Shown here: positions 24,101-34,900 of the stretch, in pieces
Numbering within the stretch: the stretch's first letter is position 1
Layout: each line of letters starts with the position of its first letter
DNA from: Psettodes erumei
Lineage: Eukaryota > Chordata > Actinopteri > Pleuronectiformes > Psettodidae
DNA length: 64,000 nucleotides
Direction of reading: 5' to 3'
NCBI GenBank assembly: GCA_016785225.1
Contig: JAFBJZ010000665.1
Span: forward strand, 2,728,001 to 2,792,000
Program-made: the position numbers and the translations under genes
Notes under the pieces: generated by a model
Database searches by the model: none
The model's input: the letters and a program-made list of their open reading frames with translations, nothing else
Told to the model about the DNA's origin: nothing

Positions 24101-25530
24101 TTTTTGGAATTCTATGACATTACTATGCTATGACCTCATTTTGGATTTTTAATGCATAAAATGTCATGTAATGTGTATAAAACACAATTACTTGATATTT
24201 CCTTGTGATTTTAGGACATTTTAGATTTTGATATTTTTTGCATTTTTACGACATAGTATAGTAAGGCGTTTTTTGTGTGTTCTTGGCATGCTATGGTTTG
24301 ACCTCATTTTGCATATTTAACACATATCATGCTATGGAGTGTACATTAAACGCAATTACTTCAAGTTTCATTGTGTTTTTATGACACAAAACATTTTGTC
24401 ATTTTTTTTGCATTTTTACGACATAGTATAGTAAGGCATTTTTGGAATTCTATGACATTACTATGCTATGACCTCATTTTGAATTTTTAATGCATAAAAT
24501 GCCATGTAATGTGTATAAAACACAATTACTTAATATTTCCTTGTGATTTTAGGACAGATCAAATTTTGTCATTTTTTTGCATTTTTACGACATAGTATAG
24601 CATGGCATTTTTAGGTCCTGTTATAACATATTATGCCATGGCCTCATTTTACATTTCAACAGCATATTATTCTATGGAGTGTGTATAAAACACAATTACT
24701 TAATATTTCCTTGTGATTTTAGGACATTTTAGATTTTGACATTTTTTTGCATTTTTACGACATAGTATAGTAAGGCATTTTTGGTATTCTATGACATTAC
24801 TATGCTATGACCTCATTTTGGATTTTTAATGCATAAAATGTCATGTAATGTGTATAAAACACAATTACTTAATATTTCCTTGTGATTTTAGGACATTTTA
24901 GATTTTGACATTTTTTGCATTTTTACGACATAGTATAGTAAGGTGTTTTTTTGTGTGTTCTTGGCATGCTATGGTTTGACCTCATTTTGCATATTTAACA
25001 CATATCATGCTATGGAGTATACATTAAACACAATTACTTGAAGTTTCCTTGTGTTTTTACGACACAAAAAATTTTGACATTTTTTTTGCATTTTTACGAC
25101 ATAGTATATAGTAAGGCATTTTTGGAATTCTATGACATTACTATGCTATGACCTCATTTTGGATTTTTAATGCATAAAATGTCATGTAATGTGTATAAAA
25201 CACAATTACTTGATATTTCCTTGTGATTTTAGGACATTTTAGATTTTGACATTTTTTGCATTTTTACGACATAGTATAGCATGGCATTTTTAGGTCCTGT
25301 TATAACATATTATGCCATGGCCTCATTTTGCATTTCAACAGCATATTATTCTATGGAGTGTGTATAAAACACAATTACTTTATGTTCTGTTGTGTTTTTA
25401 CGACAATTTAGATTTTGACATTTTTTTGCATTTTTACTACATAGTATAGTAAGGCGTTTTTTGTGTTTCTATGACATACTAAGCTCTGACCTCATTTCGG
25501 ATTTAAAATGCCATGGAGTGTGTATAAAAG
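21110..25530 (+). repeat. Satellite array: about 25 monomers of about 170 bp with higher-order organisation
   Basis: The phrase TTGCATTTTTACGACATAGT recurs with slight variation. Its GCA falls at about 21351, 21518, 21688, 21856, 22026, 22194, 22365, 22534, 22704, 22873, 23042, 23217, 23393, 23563, 23733, 23903, 24072, 24240, 24410, 24579, 24749, 24917, 25088, 25258 and 25428, a period of 167-176 and mostly 169-171. Three monomer types can be told apart. Type A has GTGTGTTCTTGGCATGC, type B has TTCTATGACATTACTATGC and type C has TTTTTAGGTCCTGTTATAAC. The order A-B-A-B-C occurs at 21518-22364, 23042-23902 and 23903-24748. Monomers at the upstream edge (21.1-21.35 kb) are decayed. The sequence is strongly AT-rich, without a long open frame. 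Confidence 0.97.
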
Positions 25531-25539
25531 TGTGGAATG

Positions 25540-25855
25540 TGTTCTAGGGGTGGGGGTGGTCATCTGTGCTCCTCTCAGAGGAATAAGTGCCCTCTTGTGT
25601 CCTCCACCTGCCTTCGCTCAGCAGCGTTGGAACCCTCAGCACCGTGGTTAGCGACCTGGCTTTGGGCTCCTCTTGTCTGACCTGCAGTTGCAGTGCAATG
25701 TTGCTGCTGACCTCCCACTTCACACTTCTTCTTCCCCTGGTGAATCCTTAGGCCTCTGAAAGTTGTCACCTTCTCCCATCCACACCTGCTTCTTCTTCTG
25801 ATCTTAGAATCATTGTCTGTGTCCGTTCCAGACATTACCAAGAAATCCGTCTGGT
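25540..25855 (-). mobile_element. Retroelement-like fragment with a zinc-finger-like peptide, abutting the satellite
   Basis: This GC-richer block interrupts satellite DNA. The minus strand at 25575-25841 has an 88-residue open frame. Its segment CGWEKVTTFRGLRIHQGKKKC resembles zinc-finger-like peptides that I recall from fish non-LTR retroelement proteins (identified from memory, moderate certainty). There is no reverse transcriptase domain, so it is a fragment at best. Low-complexity GGGGTGGGGGTGG marks its left edge. Confidence 0.4.
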
Positions 25856-26345
25856 TATACTGGTTATACTATGACATTTTTTCATGGGTTCACAAACTAC
25901 CATGCTGTGTTTTCACTTTTTTATGACATCCTACAATTTATATTTGCATTTTAAACACATACAGTATTACATTATGAAAAACACAAAATAAAGGTCATTG
26001 TATATTGTGTTTTTTTACTTTTAGTATTTTGAAAAAGACGTCATAGTATAGACACCAAAAAAACATAGTATAGTATGCTGTAAAAACACAAAAAAGTCAG
26101 AGTATGTCACAAAATGCCAAGATGATGTTACAAAAATGCCAAAAATTATATGGTAGAGTATGTCATAAAAATGCAAAAAAAGGTCATATTGCAATATTTT
26201 GCAAAATACCAAAAAACATATTATACTTTATTATAAAAACACAAAAATCATCATATTATGTTGAAAAATGCAAAATAAAATCATTTTATCATCATTGTAC
26301 TGTATTGTGTCATATGTCATAGTATAGTTATGCTTTAATCATGAA
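25856..26345 (-). repeat. Decayed satellite-related DNA in reverse orientation
   Basis: From about 25990 the typical words appear as reverse complements of the main array: AAAAATGCAAAAAAAGGTCA near 26168, AAAACACAAAAAAGTC near 26082 and CATAGTATAG at 26042-26051 and 26317-26326. Spacing is irregular and the units are diverged. The first 100 bases still carry plus-oriented words (ACTATGACATTTTTTCATGG). Confidence 0.6.
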
Positions 26346-26349
26346 AAAT

Positions 26350-29300
26350 GTCATCATACAATAAGAGCATTTTTTTCTCCTCACCAGATAACATTATAAG
26401 TGTACACACCTCTTTCATGCTTGCAAATGTTTCTCTTTTTCTGCTCTTCCACACTGACTTTAGATATCTTGAAGGAGGCAGTAATGAAAAGTCTGCCACA
26501 GGTCACCGGGACAGTTGTTTCTCCTCTACGCTCTGTGGCAAAGTGCTACGACCTTTCCAGAAGCAGGAGAAAAATCTTCTATATATTGTTTCACCACCTC
26601 ACCACTTTTCCCATGGGAGCCATAGCGGGATTGGTGGCTCAGTGGCTGCCAAAATTGCATACTGGGCAGAGTGAGTAGGCCCTCACCTCTGATGCCTTTA
26701 CAACAGAGGAAGGAAAAAGGAAATATCATAGACCTCCCTGTATTTTCTTCCTGTTAGTGGACTTCCAGCAGGTCATCATTCGTGCTGTGGTGACCCATTA
26801 AAACAACAGACATCCTCATCCTCGTCAGGCGCATGACGTTTACAGGCTTTTGTGCGCTGCGGCCCAGAGGTGCAGATCATATTCAACTTTTTCAATTTTA
26901 CGCTGAATTAGACACTAGTGTATAGCACTTCAGTTTCAAAGGGAACGCATCGGCAGGATTTGCAGGGTAGCATTACCGAGAGTTTCTGTGGCCAAGTCAA
27001 TCACGCACACATATCTGTAAATATGCATACAAGAAACCAATGAGGATGTAACACATCTCTAAAAATAACTGCAAATGTTGTGGTGGATTGCAGGGCCGAA
27101 CTGTGAGGCTGGTAAGCATGTTCTGTTACATGCACACACGATTCTGTTATTGTGATGTATCAAATGACTTTATCACTATTTATCAATCACACACACTCAG
27201 TCCCAGGTTGTTGGCAGCCACTTCTGCTGTGCAGTTTGGGACAGTGTGAGCCTCTCAGATGTCTGCTTTAAGTTCATTCAGCCTTTTTTCTGCTGCCCTG
27301 AAGAGGACAAGGGGCTTCTCTTTCCCTTGGTTTTGCTGACTTAGTGCTGATTTGGAAGAAAAAGTGGAGAAATTTTCAAAGGAGTCTGTGGGCCCCCCAT
27401 AGGGTAACGCTCCACTCTCTGTTCCAGTTTATCTACACAAGGTCCCTCCACATACCGCAAGCCGCATTTGTTTGTTGTTTGTTGCCTGTGTGATCAGCTG
27501 CAAGTGGGTGTCCTCATTCTTTCCTGAATGATGCTGCACAGATGACAACTTCATTCGGCATCAGATAGCTGTGTGGCTGTGGATCGGAGGATTTCTCAGA
27601 TCATATAAACCCAATAAGACACTGAAGCCTCAAGCATAATTTACTGTTGTAAAACAGACAGTACAAAATATCTGTGGGAAGAATTAAAAGCAATGATTTT
27701 ACAGGAGAGAGAGACATTACAGACAGCAGCTCTGCTTGACTTCTCTGCGTCATCCTCGTGTACCAGCATCACTCTGCAGTTTCAGTTTTTACACAACAAA
27801 ACACAAGACAAGAAAATTATATAGAAAGGATATATAGGCCTATGTGTTTTACTATGACTTATTCAGATGATGAACATTTCTAGAGGGACATCCTGCTAAA
27901 TCCATCCTGAAGTGGAGCTCGTTCCTTTGCACTTTCCCCAGTATACTGCACATACAATCATGGGTGGATGCACAGACAAAACGTGCATACACAGGGCCAG
28001 ACAAGGACAAACTCAGGCAAATGTACATGTATAATTCATAAATAACAGTTATTCACCTTTCAGCCAGGTAAAGGACACTGTACATGTCTGAATGTTTACA
28101 TATGTACAGTATATAAACAATACAACCTCAGTTACATTAGAAAATAATTAAAACAGGGTGATATAAATAAAATAATAACACTGTGTAATGAAGGTCCTTT
28201 TCATTAATCCTACATGTGACTAATTGTAACACATCACATATTGTGTTAAAAATATTGTAATTTATAAGAAATAATTGCACAAACACAGATGCTGAGTGTA
28301 TTTTACTGATTGTTTGCCTGTGAGTGTTTTCTTGATAGCTGCCTCTCAGCTGCCACTGATTTCTTAAAGACCTGTCCTGTGAAAGAAACACACGCTGGTT
28401 ATTTACAATAAAACAAATGCAATATATACAGTACATTTTACATATAGAGTTACATATTTCAACAAATCAACTACAGTTATCACAAGTGATCATTTAGCCA
28501 CCAGAAGTTCTTAGCAACTAAAACCATTTGGTTTTCACTCATACAAAAGTTTTTCATGCTTCCTGAATGTGTCATTTGAAAAGATTTTTTCCCACAGCCA
28601 TGTCGGCATTTGTGGAAGCATGTTTGGGTTTTTCTGACGCTGAACTCTCTCCCAGATGAGCGGCTCTCAAAACATCGGGCCCCTAGATTATTAATATTTA
28701 TCATTCACACATCCTGCCATGAATTATTCTCCAGAATGGGATGAGATTTTGTCAATAGTTGAAAAATGAGTTGTTGTTTGTTTATAAAAACAGGGGCGCC
28801 ATTGGGGGGAGGGGGGTTCAGCCGTCCTGGCCATGACCTTTGACTCAGTACTTCATGTCAGCATCTGTACAGTAAGCAAACATATGTGTCTTTCCATGGG
28901 GCATCAAATCATACAACACTCTTCGTCTATCTCTGATGAAATAACTTTGCTGACAGCAATTTTCAGCAGGTCACATAGACAGACCTGAGGCATCTTAAGC
29001 AGCTCATTAAATTTCACTCTCACTATAGATGGAATTCTTAATTAGATGAGCTTAATTGTCTGTGAGACAGGGGACATTTGTGTTTATCCATTCTCCCTGT
29101 CTAAAGCTTTTCCAACAGCAGGAAGGCTGCCAACCTGCTCCAAAGCTTCTGGTTCCCCACTTGATTTCCCCTTGAGACTAATTATTTAAAAAAAAGGAGA
29201 AAAATGCCATCAGCTCTTTAGAATTTAATCTGTATTTTTTTCAGTTTTGTGCACGTCACTGAGAAATTCAGCACACCTCCACAGAGAAACAGTGATGTTA

Positions 29301-29985
29301 AAATAATGAAAAATGACTGAGAGAACTTGTGTGCAGTCTCTGACAGCAGCTTATGAGACTTAAAAAAAGCAGCTCTCTCCCACTTTCTAATAAGGCTTAT
29401 TTTTAAAGGCATGAGATGCACTCAATGGCTTTATTACAAGGATACAAGGACATTTATTGTCATCTTACCGCAGTTGCATTTATACTCTTACAGTAGGCTA
29501 TAATGTTTCTTGGGCTTTGGTAAGAAAAATAGTGCAACCGCAGATTTAAAATGAGTTGAAAACTTTAAGGATTTAAAATTGAAATGAGTATAACTAAATA
29601 ATAGCAATATACAACAAGAAGGCTGATACAGTGAAATAAAATGAGGGATATGTTTGCAGAGCCCCTTAAGAAGAAAAAGTAATAAGAAGATGGTGAACAG
29701 TGCTGATTGATTGTGGAAAAAATATGCACAGGCATGTTAAACGGACAATATGAAATAGTAGGATCATCTGATTCAACACAACATATTCTATACAGATGTA
29801 TATATATGTTGCTTATTGTGCAAGTAAGCTAGGGGAAACACCATAACCAGATGCTTCACAGAGGCACCAATTGTCTTAGAAAATCATACTATGAATTATA
29901 TATTATTTTGTTATTTTTTATAAAGCAATAATGCATTTTTAGTAAAATAGCTCTATGGATGGCTCAGTGTCTGACAGTCAGCTGG
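26350..29985. other. Intergenic space downstream of the satellite
   Basis: I see no supported gene. A 92-residue plus-strand open frame at 26400-26678 has no known resemblance and no splice or promoter context. A homeodomain-rich stretch (TTAATTAGATGAGCTTAATT at 29038-29057) could be a conserved noncoding element, but conservation cannot be judged here. Confidence 0.35.
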
Positions 29986-29989
29986 CCCA

Positions 29990-30275
29990 ATAATTTTTCC
30001 AGAATGAAATGTCTCCTGACTTTGGTGACCTCTTGACTTTTTCTCTGGCACCACCAGCAGGTTGACACATTTACTGGTTTTGAGTAAAATGTCTGAAAAA
30101 AACATTTGATCAAGATGAGATTTTGTTAATGTTCTCTGGAACCAACAATTTGGTGATCCCTTAACTTTTCATCTAGTGCCATCATCAGGTTAAAATTTTA
30201 AACATTTTTGACATTCTGGCATTAACATTTAGTTCAAAGCAGATTGTGATTGCTGTATAACCATCTGCAGCGTAC
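29990..30275 (+). repeat. Diverged copy of a common percomorph dispersed repeat
   Basis: Two related modules lie about 128 bases apart: GGTGACCTCTTGACTTTTTC then GGCACCACCAGCAGGTTGAC, and GGTGATCCCTTAACTTTTCA then AGTGCCATCATCAGGTTAAA. A tail with GCATTAACATTTAGTTCAAA follows. This order matches a repeat I remember from many percomorph genomes; here the middle is shortened. Identification is from memory. Confidence 0.65.
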
Positions 30276-33200
30276 TTACTTTACCCATTTATGTAGCTCC
30301 ATAATCAAAGGCCCCTGCAGAGGACATGGCAGCCTGACCAAAATCTATTTATTAAAGACCTTTTAACAATCAGACCTCAGATATGATGGATTACATACTG
30401 CAGAACTTGCATATAAAGAGAGAAATTACCTTTAATGAATGAATGAATGACTTCCTTATAAGTCATCAAATCTGCAAATTGGTTTTAAATGTCAGGAAAT
30501 CTTCAAATGAAGAGTTATGGGGTTCTCACTTCCCCAATATGTCTGAACTGAAATAAATAAATAAAAATAGATTTTTCACAATCTGGAAACTAAAAACATT
30601 TCCAAGCATTAATATTTATATTAATCAAGAACTGAACTACTCATTACAATTCATAAATCTCATAAAGTATGCTATATTGGGTAGTATTAACAACATGTTA
30701 AATACTTTACGAGTCACAAAAAAATGACTGGCTAAGAAAATGTTCCATCAGCGTGGGCCCCTCACTAAGTGTGACCTGTTCACATCACCAAATATCACAG
30801 GCTCTTTATGCCACAGGGTCTGACACCAAAGTCAGATTTTCCTTTCTCTGCAGTCTGCAGTGACTCTCCTTGTGTTTGTTTGGTTGCAGATGTACGGCGC
30901 ACACCTGAACTGCTGACCCTGACCCACAGGCCTCAGATACACTGTGTGAGAGGACCCGGGTAGCGACCTCAGCCAACACAGGATGACAAAGGTGATGAGT
31001 CTCCCTCGGGGTGCAGGTCGAGGGACAGTGACATCACACCCAACCACCGCAGAGGGAGGATGTGAGATAGAAATTTTGTTTGTTTTCGGTTGGGGGGGAA
31101 AGTGACGGAGTTAGAGAACTGGAGATAAGAAAAACAATACATCATCTGCCAAATTCATTTTCTTTAATTAGGTCATTGCATGAATGGGAAAATGACAACT
31201 TACAGTCTGTGTACAATAATTAAAATGATGGTATGTCATTTGTTTTACATGAGGGTATAAAGCAGTTTAACAAAGGACAAAGCTAATGAGATCTCTTGTT
31301 GTACTTGTAGCCTAAAACCTTGCTGATCTTATAGGCATCTCCAGATGTTTTACCAAGGTTTGTTTATTGTGGCGGCGGTCTGAGCGAAGGTCACGACTCT
31401 CTCATGATAATTGTCCTGTCTCCTCCGACCCTCAACCCTATGTTGGGCTGACCACATCATACATCCACAATGACTATACTGTACATAAAGCTGATGGGCA
31501 GGGATCAAGATGGAGCTTGTGCTCCAACAGTCTGTCTTTCTCTATGTGGAGTGGCCTTGCGTGTTGCAAACATTGTGCATACATTTCCTTCCATGCCCTC
31601 AAGGTGGAGATAAGCAGTGACGAGCACGTTGTCCTGTCAGATAAAGCTAGTGTTGATTTCAGTTTATCAGAAGACGACGACGTTCAGATTTTGGCTTCTA
31701 CAGCGTCTGTGTCTAAATGTTTTGATTAAAAATCCACGTCAAGGATTTTTTTGGTAGTGTTTACATATGATACTATAGGGCAAGCTTGATTTGTTATGTT
31801 CACACTGTTTTTGTATAATGGTCATATGACATAATACCTGCATATTTTTTAGGGGGGTAATAACTTTTTCTATGTGATTCCTGTTAAGTTATTAAGCTTA
31901 AAAAAACTGTCTTCACAAGTCAATAATTTTTTATTGACTATCCACTCATTTTTCTTAAATATGATGTGGACTGACTTGCAAAAAACAAAATATTTTCAGA
32001 AAAGCAAGACTTCATTAATTATTATAAATTAACTTTTTTGTTGTTTTTAAATTTTTTTAAATTTTTGTTTTGTTTTGTTTCTTTCTCTTTTTTGCGTGTC
32101 TGTCTTCCTGTAGGCTTGTATAACCTCTGCAATCTTTGCCCAAAATTTTAAATGAGGCAGACACTTTGTTGAGATGCTGACTTGGCGCAGAACCATTTTC
32201 AGAAAACATTATTTCACGTCCCTTTTAATATCTGTCAGGGCGTGTCAGTGAGTTGGAAACCAGGACAGGGAATGCATCACCACACATTCCTGTGGTGGCG
32301 GGGTCACTTCACTAAAACTAAGTATAATGAGAATGTCTCCTTCTTACTTTCCCAGAGTTTTTTAAGACAATTCGTGTTGTGGTGATTTCATGGCTACGTG
32401 TTTGTTATTCCATCAGCAGAGCTGATGTGAGGACTGAGAGCTGCCTGTTGTAAAAGCACAGGAAAGTGCAGAGGCACAGTTTATGTGACACAACCTCACA
32501 AAGTCTCCAAAGGGAAAAAGTAGAGACACCTTGTCCACCCTGGGACAATGGGAACCAAGACCATGTCACGTCATGGCACGGAACAAGTACACCAGGATAC
32601 AACAGGGAGGGAGTATTAGGCTACTGAGTCAAGCCAGACAGGTAGTGAGGGAGTTTGCCTGTGACATGCAGCTCTACATGACTTTTAGCCCTCTGCAAAG
32701 ACCTTCGGCCGGCTGAATGCTGGAGACCCTGTAGTGTGCTGGCACCAACTTCTGAGGAGCACCCCCCTCCCGTGTTGATATGATCACAAACGCTGATTAA
32801 GTCTTGTTGTAACCACAAGAAAAGAGCCAGGGAAATAGCTTGTTGCATTGATGCCAGGAACAATAAATGCATGGGCTGCGATACAGGAAGCCAGCGTCTG
32901 CATGTGAGAATATGACCGCATGACAGGAGTATTTTTTATTTTAAAAAAAAATGACACATATAACACCAAGAAAAAGATAATATATTGATTTTCACATCCA
33001 AACTATTGGCAATCTTACAATAGTTATTGTTTTCAAAGCCTCAAACCATCATAAAGGAATTCTGAGACATTTCTGGGACTTTAAGTTCTTTTTGAGAATT
33101 ACATTAGAATATCAATACCTGTTACATGTGTGTGCAAAGTAACTCCTTACACAAAGTAAGGAGTTACTTAGTGCCATGAGGCAATAATCTCATAGCATGA

Positions 33201-34900
33201 AGGATGGAGTCGAGAGGATCTGTGAAAAGTTTAAATATCCACCTACCAAAACCTCTTAAAACTCTAACTCATGGAATCTTATTTGTCTGAGTCACAAACA
33301 AACATACCGTGATTGTTTGTACATGTACATTTCATGGTAATTCATCTGATGGTGGATAAGTTATTTTCGTCTGGACCAAAGTGGTGCACTGATCGACCGA
33401 CCCACACCGTAGTCCCCAAAGGGCCACGCCACACTGTAACTACTTCTCTGCAAACAGCAGCAGGGGGTCACTTAATGTATTTCATTAAATTTCTAAATAT
33501 TCCCTTAAAATCTGTAAAACAAAACCAAAAAAAGGCATTTTTGAATGCCAGCTTTAATGTCAGTTACTTTTTAAAATAAAGTCGTTTTACAAGCCAAGAT
33601 ATTGCTGTCAGATTACCTTTATTGTACATATTATTATTATTACAACATATTTGTTACAATCAGGTAGACATTTTTTTGTGTGCTGATCAATTCAGCTCTG
33701 AGTCAACACCTGCTGCCATGTGAGCCCCTGAATGAGACCTGGTGTCTGTGGCATGCCCTTTTTGTCCAGCAAAGGAATGCGTGTATGTGTGGTTTCATGC
33801 GAAGTGGTCCCCCAGACATCCTCTGTGTCTGTCTCTCTGTGGGGGCTCTCCTGCAGCGCCTGCCTCTTTTTCAGTCTCCTCGGAGGCAGGAAGAGGAAGC
33901 TGAGTGTTCGATTGTGTGTGGAAACCAAACACTCATTCGCAACTTCTCCGGATTACCACTCCTCTAATAAATCATATCATCAACATGAATATGTGACAAA
34001 TGGCACAACTATGATCGGTATGTGGAAATACGTTCATGATAGAGTTTTGTCTCCAATGGTGTTTACTCCTCCTCATGTCTTCTATTATATCACTTCTATC
34101 CATTAAATTTGTCTTGTGACATCACCAGTTTTGTCAGTTTTTCTCTGCAGATCACGCAAGGGAACGTGACCAGGGAGCTGTGTTGGCCGGCCTCAAGGAT
34201 TAAAGACAAGGAGTGAGGGAACACTGATTTATTTTCTCAGCTGAAGACCCCAGGACTCCGGTCCACTCTGGAGAATCCTGACCCACACCAGGAGCATGAA
34301 CCTCTGCTCTCTGTCCGCAATGAACCAATCAGAACAGGCTGCACGCACATTAGAAAACAACTGGAACACTGCAGGTTTTAGCCATGGCTCACACGCAGCA
34401 CTTATCAATATTTTCACATCGAACAATGGGTGGTACGACCATTTGTAATGTTAAAAGGAGTCACTCATTGTTATGAACCCGCAAGGGAATTATGACCAAA
34501 CTATACAATTCCCTTCTAACCGCTCTTATCGGTGTCCTATCCAACAGCCGCCTGTCGTTTTCTAGCTGCGTATTTCTACCCATGTGTGAAAGGAAAAACA
34601 GATAACACTAATCAGTGCTGTTAATGGGATGTAGCAAAAGCTGTTTTTGGTAGTAGACACCATTAACACTTTCAAGATGGCACACGTGTTCAATCTAGAT
34701 GGCATTCATTCGTAAAATTTTCTATTTTCCAGTCATCCTTTGAAGCAGACATCTTCTGCTCAGAATACGGTCTGGTCCCTTTTACATTAAACTCACTTAT
34801 TATCATATCATCAGCACGACATGAGCTATTTTTATCCTGAGCCACAGTGGATTTAACCGCACAATACCCAACCTTTGCTGCTCGTCTAAAAGCCTTCACA
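30276..34900. other. Intergenic space, AT-rich
   Basis: No supported gene. The best open frame is plus-strand 31367-31729 (120 residues, acidic end with SLSEDDDVQ). It starts and stops without promoter, splice or family support and may be a decayed element. A short GAAT run lies near 30435. Confidence 0.35.

Noticed and set aside
21110..25530. CRISPR-like array
   Set aside because: Repeats are 170 bp and directly adjacent, without unique spacers, in a vertebrate genome; this is a satellite.
21110..25530. CENP-B box inside the satellite monomers
   Set aside because: I looked for a TTCG-A-CGGG pattern and saw none in the AT-rich monomers.
25686..25705. microRNA-130/301-like word CAGTGCAATGTTG
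   Set aside because: It lies in the retroelement-like fragment, diverges after the seed and has no evident hairpin partner.
29955..29985. Second tRNA-like A box (GGCTCAGTGTCTGACAGTC)
   Set aside because: The match breaks after GGCTCAGTG and no B box follows at the right distance.
31367..31729. 120-residue plus-strand open frame with an acidic end
   Set aside because: The SLSEDDDVQ end looks protein-like, but nothing else supports a gene. At most a decayed element.
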